Both the position numbers and the translations under genes were made by a program. DNA of 45,478 bases from Winogradskyella sp. (GTDB taxonomy: Bacteria; Bacteroidota; Bacteroidia; Flavobacteriales; Flavobacteriaceae), in assembly GCA_030149175.1 (NCBI GenBank), contig JASBSA010000024.1, forward strand, positions 1-45,478, in the 5' to 3' direction. Below, piece after piece: positions 1-7,711 of this stretch. Each line of letters starts with the position of its first letter. The stretch's first letter is position 1. The notes under the pieces are model-generated. The model made no database searches. It had not been told where the DNA came from and saw nothing but the letters and a program-made list of their open reading frames with translations.

Positions 1-36
1 ACATAATATTTTACTGGCAATCTGCACAAATTTTTG

Positions 37-44
37 TAATTTTG
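37..44 (+). promoter_or_regulatory. Bacteroidota -7 promoter box for the glgA-like operon
   Basis: The octamer TAATTTTG fits the Bacteroidota primary sigma factor box TAnnTTTG and lies 38 bases before the first start codon. I see no clear -33 TTG. It probably drives the three-gene run that ends with glmS. Confidence 0.5.
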
Positions 45-82
45 CATGTTTTTTACTCTTAATTTACAAAAGCAGAAGATTT

Positions 83-898
83 ATGAAAGATAAACGAATA
101 TTGTATGTGTCCTCGGAAGTAGTTCCATATTTACCAGAAACTGAGATTTCTTCAATGTCCTTTGAAGCTCCTAGAATGGTAAACAAACAAGGAGGGCAAA
201 TACGAATATTTATGCCACGCTTTGGTAATATTAATGAGAGGAGACACCAGTTACATGAGGTTATTAGACTCTCTGGGATTAACTTGGTGATCAATGATTT
301 AGACATGCCACTGATTATAAAGGTTGCCTCAATACCAAAAGAACGTATTCAGGTATACTTCATTGATAATGAGGAATACTTTAAAAGAAAAGCAACTTTA
401 ACCGATGAGGATGGAAAACTTTTTCCAGACAATGACGAACGTGCTATTTTCTTTGCAAAAGGCGTTATAGAAACAGTTAAAAAATTAAACTGGGCTCCAG
501 ATGTTATCCATGTAAATGGGTGGTTAGCATCTTTATTGCCATTGTATCTTAAGGAGTTCTACAAAACCGAACCCCTTTTTACTGAAAGCAAAATTGTAAC
601 CTCCGTATACAATCAAAACTTTGATGGTACGTTAGATAAGGGAATGATTGACAAAATAAAGTTTGATGGCATAGACGAAGAAGCCATTAAACCACTGAAG
701 AAACCAGATTATATCAATTTAATGAAGATAGCTATAGACAATTCTGACGCTATTATAAGAGGTTCTCAAGAATTGCCAAAAGAATTAGACAGTTATATCA
801 ACGAGTTAGAAAAACCTGTATTAGATTTTCATTCAATTGAAGAGTTTGCAGACCCATACAAAGAATTTTATAAAGAAACTGTATTAAAAGACAGTTAA
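83..898 (+). CDS. Glycogen/starch synthase-like protein, N-terminal (GT5) domain only
   Basis: The 271 residues match the N-terminal half of GT5 glycogen synthases: an opening strand ILYVSSEVVPY, then QIRIFMPRFGNI near residues 39-50 and a WAPDVIHVNGWLASLLPLYL stretch near residues 135-155. A complete GlgA is about 480 residues, so the C-terminal Rossmann lobe that holds most of the ADP-glucose site is absent. The KTGGL loop after the first strand is replaced by residues LPETEIS, so catalysis is doubtful. The stop is intact and the next gene starts 8 bases later, which argues for a deliberately short protein and not a broken one. Flavobacterial genomes carry such short versions in front of a DUF4270 gene and glmS. 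It is probably cytoplasmic; its role is unknown, perhaps non-catalytic sugar-nucleotide sensing. Confidence 0.8.
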   Translation: MKDKRILYVSSEVVPYLPETEISSMSFEAPRMVNKQGGQIRIFMPRFGNINERRHQLHEVIRLSGINLVINDLDMPLIIKVASIPKERIQVYFIDNEEYFKRKATLTDEDGKLFPDNDERAIFFAKGVIETVKKLNWAPDVIHVNGWLASLLPLYLKEFYKTEPLFTESKIVTSVYNQNFDGTLDKGMIDKIKFDGIDEEAIKPLKKPDYINLMKIAIDNSDAIIRGSQELPKELDSYINELEKPVLDFHSIEEFADPYKEFYKETVLKDS

Positions 899-906
899 TT
901 ACACCT

Positions 907-2655
907 ATGAAGAAGAACAAATTTGCCCTTAATATTTTTACACTCGTATTAATTATTTCAAGTTTTATAGCCTGTGATAGCGACTTTAACAATCTAGAGT
1001 CCGATGTGCTAAATAGTGGTGTGGCTACCAACTTTAATATTAAAAAAATAAGTGAAACAAATCCTGAATTCTCTGACGTCATAACCTACTCTCAAGCTTT
1101 AGGCCCTGTACAAACCAATAACAATGTGGGTTTAAGTACACTTGGCATCTATGACGATGTTTACGGTAGAGTTTCATCTAGTTTTGTAACTCAAGTCTCG
1201 TTGTCCACATATTCACCAACATTCTTGGGTGATGCAAATGAGTTAGAAATAGATTCTGTTGTTTTGACGCTTCCCTACTTTTCTACTATCACAGATATAG
1301 ACGAGGAAAATAATATTACATATAGTGTAGATTCTATTTTTCCTGATAGTGACTCTTACAGCCCAATTAGATTGAGTATATATGAGAACAATTACTTCAT
1401 AAGAGACTTTGACCCCATTGCAGACTTTAATGAAGCACAAAACTATTTCTCTAACAAAACCGCGTCACTTTCAGAAATAATAGCGCCTTTAGAAGGCTCA
1501 GAATTGATTTTTGTCGAAAACCCAACAAATGTAAATCACTTATCTATTAATCAATTAGGAAATATTAAAATTAATAATCAAGGATTTAAATTAACTTCTA
1601 CTACAGAAGGAGATGATGGAGAAGACAACACTTCAACTATCTATGCTCCTCCAGGAATAAGACTAAAATTAGACCATGATTTTTGGCAAGATAAAATAAT
1701 AGACAAAGAAGGCGATGCCGTGTTAAGCAACGCTAACAACTTTTTAGAGTATTTTAGAGGACTTTATTTTAAAGCTGAAGCAGTAAATAACACTGGAAGT
1801 CATATTATTCTAAACACAGGCTCAACAAACGCTAACATCACTATTTATTACACCACAACTACTATTGAAGAAGAGGATGGCGAAGACGTAATTACAGAAG
1901 AACAAGGAAGTTTTGCTTTAAATTTTGTTGGTAATAAAATTAACTTTTTTGATAACAATTTTAATATCACCATCCCGGACAGTGACCCTGACATTGGAGA
2001 TGAAAGAATATACTTAAAGGGCGGGGAAGGTTCTATTGCAAAGATTAAACTTTTTAATGGTGATGACATCAATGACGGTGACAATACAATTTTTGATGAT
2101 TGGAAAAACTTCTTTGTAGAAACCGATTCTGATGGTAATTTTGAAAGTATTAAACGTATAGTAAACGAAGCAAATTTGGTTTTTTACGTAGATCAAGACT
2201 ACTTAAGCCAATCAACCTCTTATGGACCTGAAACAGAGCCAGACCGTCTTTATCTTTATGACTTAGATAACCAAACGCCTCTTACTGACTTTTATTTAGA
2301 CGCTACCAATAGTAGCTTACCTTATTTTTCAAAGTTCAATCATCTTGGCCCTTTACAACGTGAAAATGACGAGTCAGATGAAAACGGAGTTAAATACAAA
2401 TTTAGAATTACTGAACATATTAACAATCTCTTGCTTAACGACTCCACAAACGTGGAGCTTGGTTTAGCAGTTTCGTTAAATGTGAATTTAGAAGAGCTTA
2501 TCCAACAAGAGGTTCAAACTAATAATGACTCAGATCTAAAAACCCCTATAAGTTCAGTCTTAACCCCAAGAGGTACAATCTTGCATGGTAACAATACGGG
2601 AAATCAAGATAAAAAAGTTTATCTTGAAATATATTATACAGAACCAAACAACTAA
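907..2655 (+). CDS. DUF4270 family lipoprotein
   Basis: 582 residues beginning with a lipoprotein signal peptide (hydrophobic core, then SSFIACDSD, so the lipidated Cys is near residue 23). The body is rich in Asp, Asn, Thr and Tyr, as expected of an exported beta-rich protein, with features seen in DUF4270: LYFKAE, an internal TIYYTTT strand and the closing VYLEIYYTE strand. It is probably anchored in the outer membrane; no biochemical role is established for the family. It lies between the glycogen synthase-like gene (8-base gap) and glmS (12-base gap), so all three are probably co-transcribed. Confidence 0.85.
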   Translation: MKKNKFALNIFTLVLIISSFIACDSDFNNLESDVLNSGVATNFNIKKISETNPEFSDVITYSQALGPVQTNNNVGLSTLGIYDDVYGRVSSSFVTQVSLSTYSPTFLGDANELEIDSVVLTLPYFSTITDIDEENNITYSVDSIFPDSDSYSPIRLSIYENNYFIRDFDPIADFNEAQNYFSNKTASLSEIIAPLEGSELIFVENPTNVNHLSINQLGNIKINNQGFKLTSTTEGDDGEDNTSTIYAPPGIRLKLDHDFWQDKIIDKEGDAVLSNANNFLEYFRGLYFKAEAVNNTGSHIILNTGSTNANITIYYTTTTIEEEDGEDVITEEQGSFALNFVGNKINFFDNNFNITIPDSDPDIGDERIYLKGGEGSIAKIKLFNGDDINDGDNTIFDDWKNFFVETDSDGNFESIKRIVNEANLVFYVDQDYLSQSTSYGPETEPDRLYLYDLDNQTPLTDFYLDATNSSLPYFSKFNHLGPLQRENDESDENGVKYKFRITEHINNLLLNDSTNVELGLAVSLNVNLEELIQQEVQTNNDSDLKTPISSVLTPRGTILHGNNTGNQDKKVYLEIYYTEPNN

Positions 2656-2667
2656 ACAAATCATCCT

Positions 2668-4515
2668 ATGTGTGGAATTGTCGGATATATTGGCCACAGA
2701 GAAGCCTATCCAATAGTCATTAAAGGACTTCAAAGACTAGAATATCGAGGCTATGATAGTGCTGGTATAGCTCTATACGATGGTACCGATATAAAACTTT
2801 CAAAAACCAAAGGAAAAGTTTCTGACCTAAAAGAAAGATTAGAGAATGAAATTTCAACCAATGGTACCCTAGGCATAGGCCATACGCGTTGGGCTACTCA
2901 TGGTGTTCCTAATGATGTCAATTCACATCCTCACTATTCAAACTCTGGGGATTTAGTAATAATTCATAACGGAATTATTGAAAATTATGATGCTCTGAAA
3001 AAAGAGCTTATCAAGCGAGGGTATACTTTTAAATCCGACACTGATACTGAGGTACTAGTAAATCTTATTGAGGATGTAAAGAAAAACGAAAATATAAAGC
3101 TAGGAAAAGCAGTACAAATAGCTCTAAACCAAGTAGTAGGGGCATATGCTATTGCTGTTTTTGACAAGAATAAGCCTAATGAAATTGTTGTTGCTAAGCT
3201 CGGTAGTCCATTAGCAATTGGAATTGGTGATGATGAGTTTTTTATCGCAAGTGACGCTTCGCCATTTATAGAATTTACTAAAAATGCCATTTACCTAGAA
3301 GATGAACAAATGGCTATTATAAGAAGACACAAAGAAGTTAAGGTAAGAAAAATAAAGGGAGATTCACTTGTAGACCCTTATATCCAAGAACTCCAGTTAA
3401 ATCTTGAGCAAATTGAAAAAGGTGGTTACGACCACTTTATGCTTAAAGAAATATACGAACAACCAGAAGCAATTTTAGACACCTTTAGAGGAAGACTGCT
3501 CAGTAATGAAGCTGTAATAAAACTAGCTGGTGTTGAAGATAACATGAAAAAATTCCTTGCAGCAGATAGAATAATTGTTGTTGCTTGTGGTACTTCTTGG
3601 CATGCAGGTCTCGTTGCAGAATATATTTTTGAAGACTTGGCAAGGATTCCTGTAGAGGTAGAATATGCTTCGGAATTTAGATATAGAAATCCGGTTATTA
3701 CAGAAAAAGATATTGTAATAGCCATTTCGCAATCTGGTGAAACTGCTGATACTCTAGCGGCTATTAAATTAGCGAAATCGAAAGGAGCGTTTGTGTTTGG
3801 TGTTTGTAATGTTGTTGGTTCTTCAATCGCGAGAGAAACCGATGCTGGCGCCTATACACATGCTGGGCCAGAAATTGGTGTTGCTTCAACAAAAGCATTT
3901 ACAACCCAAATTACTGTTTTAACACTGATAGCATTAAGATTGGCTAGAGCAAAAGGCACTATCTCGAGCTCAGAATTTAGACATCACCTCATTGAATTAG
4001 AAACCATCCCTAATAAAGTTAAAGAAGCTCTTGAATCTGATGGATATGTTCAAACTATATCAGATATTTACAAAGATGCTAAGAACTTCTTATATCTAGG
4101 ACGTGGTTACAATTTCCCAGTAGCTTTAGAAGGTGCTTTAAAACTGAAAGAGATTTCTTATATACATGCTGAGGGCTATCCAGCAGCAGAAATGAAGCAC
4201 GGCCCTATCGCCTTAATTGATGAACAAATGCCTGTTGTTGTTATCGCAACCAAAAAAGGTCATTACGAAAAAGTTGTAAGTAACATTCAGGAAATAAAAT
4301 CCAGAAAAGGTAAAATCATTGGTATAGTTACCAAAGGTGATGTCAGTGTAAGAGAATTAGCTGACCACGTTATAGAGGTACCAGAAACCTTAGAATGTCT
4401 TACACCACTTTTAACTACTATTCCGCTACAATTGCTGTCATATCATATTGCGGTAATGTTAAATAAGAATGTGGATCAACCGCGTAATCTTGCAAAATCT
4501 GTTACTGTGGAATAG
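2668..4515 (+). CDS. glmS: Glutamine--fructose-6-phosphate aminotransferase (isomerizing)
   Basis: 615 residues, full length. It makes glucosamine-6-phosphate from fructose-6-phosphate and glutamine, the first committed step to UDP-GlcNAc for peptidoglycan and LPS. The N-terminal glutaminase begins MCGIVGYIG, with Cys2 as nucleophile, followed by LEYRGYDSAG and the HTRWATHG motif. Two SIS domains occupy about residues 290-600, with the sugar-phosphate motifs CGTSWHA and SQSGETADT. The end, QPRNLAKSVTVE, is the conserved GlmS tail. It is the last gene of its operon and is followed by a terminator shared with the convergent sulfotransferase gene. I see no glmS ribozyme upstream: only 12 bases separate it from the previous gene. 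Confidence 0.98.
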   Translation: MCGIVGYIGHREAYPIVIKGLQRLEYRGYDSAGIALYDGTDIKLSKTKGKVSDLKERLENEISTNGTLGIGHTRWATHGVPNDVNSHPHYSNSGDLVIIHNGIIENYDALKKELIKRGYTFKSDTDTEVLVNLIEDVKKNENIKLGKAVQIALNQVVGAYAIAVFDKNKPNEIVVAKLGSPLAIGIGDDEFFIASDASPFIEFTKNAIYLEDEQMAIIRRHKEVKVRKIKGDSLVDPYIQELQLNLEQIEKGGYDHFMLKEIYEQPEAILDTFRGRLLSNEAVIKLAGVEDNMKKFLAADRIIVVACGTSWHAGLVAEYIFEDLARIPVEVEYASEFRYRNPVITEKDIVIAISQSGETADTLAAIKLAKSKGAFVFGVCNVVGSSIARETDAGAYTHAGPEIGVASTKAFTTQITVLTLIALRLARAKGTISSSEFRHHLIELETIPNKVKEALESDGYVQTISDIYKDAKNFLYLGRGYNFPVALEGALKLKEISYIHAEGYPAAEMKHGPIALIDEQMPVVVIATKKGHYEKVVSNIQEIKSRKGKIIGIVTKGDVSVRELADHVIEVPETLECLTPLLTTIPLQLLSYHIAVMLNKNVDQPRNLAKSVTVE

Positions 4516-4525
4516 ATTTTAACAT

Positions 4526-4579
4526 AATTAAAACAAAAAAAAGCATCCTTTTAAAAAGACGCTTTTTTTTGTTTTAATT
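4526..4579. terminator. Bidirectional terminator between glmS and the sulfotransferase gene
   Basis: A long inverted repeat: the left arm (AATTAAAAC, an A-run, then AGC, 4526-4544) pairs with the right arm (GC, a T-run, then GTTTTAATT, 4561-4579). Each strand reads a stem followed by a T-run. The right arm also encodes the C-terminal residues of the sulfotransferase, which stops at 4551. Confidence 0.85.
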
Positions 4580-5942
4580 GATCATAAACTCTTTGGGTTA
4601 CATCGATAAGTTCTTTATTACACCCTGAAGTATCAATAGTTTTATTATTATTAAATGGTTTTACGTTTGATAAATCAAAATCCATTTTCAACTCGTTTTG
4701 TAAATGAATAAGAACGTCTTTTGGATTGGACAGATAATCTTTATAGTCAATTAAAGTAATGGCCGAATCATCTAAAGTTAAAAGATATGAATAATAGTTT
4801 AGCCAAACTGACAACCAATAATCTAATGTGCCTTTATCATATTCAATTTCAACAGGCTTATTATCGAAACTAAAAACTTTTTGATTATGACCAAATTCAT
4901 GATGCCCTAACCAATCCATATAAGTTTCTATAAAATCATCATCGTGTTGAAAATCAGAGAATCTTAAGTGTTGATTTAATAAAGAATCTGCATGTTCTAC
5001 AGGATTACGAAATAAAAATATAGCTTTAAAATCCTTGTTTAAGGATCTTAACGAAGGATATCTCAAAATGAGATTATTATTTTTTGATAAATATAAATGT
5101 GAGTTGTCACTTCTAATTAAAGACTGATATGCCAAATACTTTTCATAAACCTCTTGAGTTATATCGTGCTTAGTTAAAATAGAGTCACCAATAAAACTAT
5201 CGTTTAGAAACACTTTGAAAAAATATTCCTCTAGGGCCTCAATAGTATTTAACCCAAACATCATTTTATCTCCATGCTTACGCTCCTTAAGCTGTGCGTT
5301 TTTAGGATTATACAGTTTTTTCCACAGATTGGGCGCTAAAAGAAGAGGCATATTAGAGTAATCTAAAGAACTAAATTTTCCTGCTTTAAATAATTGGTCT
5401 GTTAAGCTTGTTGTTCCAGCTCTTGCTAAACCAGATACGATAACAAAATTAGACTCCTCTTTAATCTTTTCTCCTTTCTTAAATTTCATATCAAACGAAA
5501 AAAGAAGTTTTGATAAGTTGTAGTTATTAAGAATTAGTCTATGAAAAAGCTTAGAGGCTTCTGAATAATTGTCGTCATTCTTTTTCTTCTTGAACAAGAA
5601 AAATGGAATAACACTTCCTACGGAAAGGCTTAGTATAAACCATAACGAACTAAAATCTAAGTTTTCAAAATTTGTTTTACTAAACAAGCTGTATAGATAA
5701 AGCGGAAGTAAAGTCGCACAAGCAATTATAATAAAAGCAATAATTGTTTTGAAGAGCGAGAAAAGAATTCGCTTCAACGCAACAATTAACCTCTTTTGTT
5801 TAATACTTTCATCTTCTTTAGAAAGTACTTCGTTGGTTAATGAAATAGACGACTCTATTAGCTCAAAAAATATTTTTTTTAGAGCTATTATAGATGCAGC
5901 CAGGGCAAAGCCTGCGACACCTGCTATAATAAAATACAGCAT
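4551..5942 (-). CDS. Membrane-anchored sulfotransferase (PAPS-type)
   Basis: 463 residues. The N-terminus has three predicted membrane segments (about residues 2-22, 63-87 and 98-117), with a charged stretch between the first two. The C-terminal domain is a P-loop sulfotransferase: FVIVSGLARAGTTSL (about 167-180) is the 5'-phosphosulfate loop, and FLFRNPVEHADSLL (about 309-322) is the 3'-phosphate site, with R312 and S320 in the expected places. It probably moves sulfate from PAPS to an unknown acceptor at the inner face of the membrane. The start codon shares a base with the stop codon of the 47-residue peptide gene (TAATG), which indicates translational coupling. It is the third gene of an operon with an arylsulfotransferase-like protein. 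The acceptor is unknown; a lipid, exopolysaccharide or small phenolic compound are all possible. Confidence 0.85.
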   Translation of the reverse strand: MLYFIIAGVAGFALAASIIALKKIFFELIESSISLTNEVLSKEDESIKQKRLIVALKRILFSLFKTIIAFIIIACATLLPLYLYSLFSKTNFENLDFSSLWFILSLSVGSVIPFFLFKKKKNDDNYSEASKLFHRLILNNYNLSKLLFSFDMKFKKGEKIKEESNFVIVSGLARAGTTSLTDQLFKAGKFSSLDYSNMPLLLAPNLWKKLYNPKNAQLKERKHGDKMMFGLNTIEALEEYFFKVFLNDSFIGDSILTKHDITQEVYEKYLAYQSLIRSDNSHLYLSKNNNLILRYPSLRSLNKDFKAIFLFRNPVEHADSLLNQHLRFSDFQHDDDFIETYMDWLGHHEFGHNQKVFSFDNKPVEIEYDKGTLDYWLSVWLNYYSYLLTLDDSAITLIDYKDYLSNPKDVLIHLQNELKMDFDLSNVKPFNNNKTIDTSGCNKELIDVTQRVYDQLKQKKASF

Positions 5943-6085
5943 TACCCCTTCTTAAATAAATTACGGAAAAATCGTTTGATAGGAATCCATAACACTACAC
6001 CAAACGAAAAAATAACAAGAAGGGCAATAAAAATAATGATTAGCAATGTTCCGAGTCCTAATCCAGGTCCAATATAATTAAGCAT
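5942..6085 (-). CDS. 47-residue membrane peptide with YIGPG motif
   Basis: A short reading frame opens with MLNYIGPGLGLGTLL, continues as one strongly hydrophobic helix (about residues 12-33) and ends in a basic tail, PIKRFFRNLFKKG. It fills the gap between two genes of the same strand almost exactly: 11 bases after the stop of the arylsulfotransferase-like gene, and its TAA overlaps the ATG of the sulfotransferase gene by one base. The composition and coupling make a real gene likely. By the positive-inside rule the C-terminus should face the cytoplasm. I infer a small partner or anchor for one of its neighbours; I do not recognise a named family with certainty. Confidence 0.75.
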   Translation of the reverse strand: MLNYIGPGLGLGTLLIIIFIALLVIFSFGVVLWIPIKRFFRNLFKKG

Positions 6086-6096
6086 AATAGTAGATT

Positions 6097-7401
6097 TTAA
6101 AAATTAATATCTGAATAAATGGTCGTCCAATTAGAAAGGTAATGATATCCTTCTATATCACTCTTTAATACTGTCTTGAGGACAACACCGTCTTCATTTA
6201 ACACCCATAAGATTCCCGATCCCTGTTCTTCTACAAACATATCTCCATTAGGTAGTATTTCATACAAGCCCTCTGCTCCTGTAAAAATTTCATTTTCAAT
6301 AAATTGATCTTCGTAAAGAGCTTTAAATGAATCCGTTTCAAAGTTATAAATAAGTACATTTGAATGCGTTATTTTTCGTTGAATAGTTCCATTACTTGGT
6401 TTAAATTCATTTTTGTTGAAATGTACATCCCATGCTGGTGAATTATTATTGAATACTGCTATTGTATTTTCAGACAAGACATCTACATCGTGTTGAAAAG
6501 TAAATGGCCCATCGATAACATTAACCACTTTACCTGTTGAAGGCCTATAATGCAATATTGTCGATAAATGTCTGAAGCTAAGAAACAAATCACCCCTATT
6601 AAAGTAATCTGAACTATCTATAACTACAGGCTGTACATCATTTAAATGGAATGGATCAGTAATGTGTGTGGCTTTGTTCAATAGTTCATCCAGCTTATTT
6701 TCTATAAAAATATCAGTTAGAGATTTACTATATAATGTCTTACCTGTATTGGCATCTACATTTAAAATAAGATCATCTCTATATTCAGTTTTTTTGCCAT
6801 CAACTGAAACCACCTTTGGGACAATTAAGCCATCTTCATGCTTTACACCAGGAATCCATATATTTCCTTTATGATCTAAATTCATTGCATGATGAAAAAT
6901 AAAATCCTTGTTAAACCATTTCACTTTTGAAGTTGAGTCTAATCTTAAAAGTCCTGGTTTCTCATTACAAGAGGCTATTAAATCTCTATCAGCCATTAAC
7001 TTAGTTGGGTATAATCTATCATTTTGTCCAACCTCATAATACTTAGACAAAAACTCAATAGGTAATTTCCATTTTTTTAGGATTTCATCAGTTTTAAAAT
7101 TCTTTAACTCAATATTGAATTGATCTCCGCTTCTGTAAGCATAAGAACCATATAAGTCATAACTTAGACTATTAATATCGCTTAAGTCCTCTTCTTTTGT
7201 TTTTAAATAATACTCTGGGGCACGGAAATAATGATTATACGCCATTTTCATATTAGATGGTATTTCAGAGAAAGCCCTAATTGGAGTTGTTAAAGGACCA
7301 GCAGCATTTTGACCAAGTGCTGCATTTCTAACAATACCACTCCATAGCATTAAAACAAAAACTCCAATAATAATCAAAGCCAATTTCCTTATTGTCTTCA
7401 T
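6097..7401 (-). CDS. Arylsulfotransferase (ASST)-like beta-propeller protein
   Basis: 434 residues with an N-terminal signal anchor (about residues 7-26), so the body is probably periplasmic. Several stretches match the arylsulfotransferase families: HHAMNLDHKGNIWIPG (170-185), DPFHLNDVQPV (249-259), DLFLSFRHLSTILHY (271-285), FQHDVDVLSENTIAVFNNN (302-320) and a final EILPNGDMFVEEQGSG repeat. The conserved histidines H171, H252 and H304 fit the propeller active-site region. Enzymes of this group move sulfate from one phenolic ester to another without PAPS. It is the first gene of an operon with a small membrane peptide and a PAPS-type sulfotransferase, which pairs the two unrelated chemistries of sulfate transfer. 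The substrate is unknown; a non-catalytic propeller cannot be excluded. Confidence 0.78.
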   Translation of the reverse strand: MKTIRKLALIIIGVFVLMLWSGIVRNAALGQNAAGPLTTPIRAFSEIPSNMKMAYNHYFRAPEYYLKTKEEDLSDINSLSYDLYGSYAYRSGDQFNIELKNFKTDEILKKWKLPIEFLSKYYEVGQNDRLYPTKLMADRDLIASCNEKPGLLRLDSTSKVKWFNKDFIFHHAMNLDHKGNIWIPGVKHEDGLIVPKVVSVDGKKTEYRDDLILNVDANTGKTLYSKSLTDIFIENKLDELLNKATHITDPFHLNDVQPVVIDSSDYFNRGDLFLSFRHLSTILHYRPSTGKVVNVIDGPFTFQHDVDVLSENTIAVFNNNSPAWDVHFNKNEFKPSNGTIQRKITHSNVLIYNFETDSFKALYEDQFIENEIFTGAEGLYEILPNGDMFVEEQGSGILWVLNEDGVVLKTVLKSDIEGYHYLSNWTTIYSDINF

Positions 7402-7711
7402 TTTATTTTGTTTTAGGTTAGTTTATAATATCCTTCAATAATAGTATTAAATCAATTTATGGCTTAAAATAATCCATATAACGCAATTTTATACGTTGTG
7501 TTAGCCACCAAAATACATAAACTCAATAAATTGTCCTGTAAATGAGAATGATATTCAATTTTTTAAATATTACTAAAATTGCCAATATTATAATTTTAGA
7601 GTGCTCAAATTTACAATAAGTGCTATGCATGCATAATTTTTTGAGAATTTCTTACCTAATTTTCATATATTTATTTAAATTGGCATCAAATAAATTAACT
7701 AATTCTCTAAC
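7402..7711. other. Divergent intergenic region, AT-rich
   Basis: About 310 bases separate the sulfotransferase operon (left) from the TonB receptor gene (right). I find no credible gene. A box TAATTTTA at 7591-7598 is one base away from the usual -7 consensus and could start rightward transcription, which would leave a leader of about 110 bases. I see no clear -7 box for the leftward operon and no strong hairpin or known riboswitch fold. Confidence 0.5.

Noticed and set aside
83-898. The short GlgA-like gene as a truncated pseudogene
   Set aside because: The stop is followed within eight bases by the next operon gene and the frame shows no decay; no remnant of a C-terminal lobe follows.
2656-2667. 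glmS ribozyme upstream of glmS
   Set aside because: Only 12 bases separate glmS from the DUF4270 gene, far too few for that fold.
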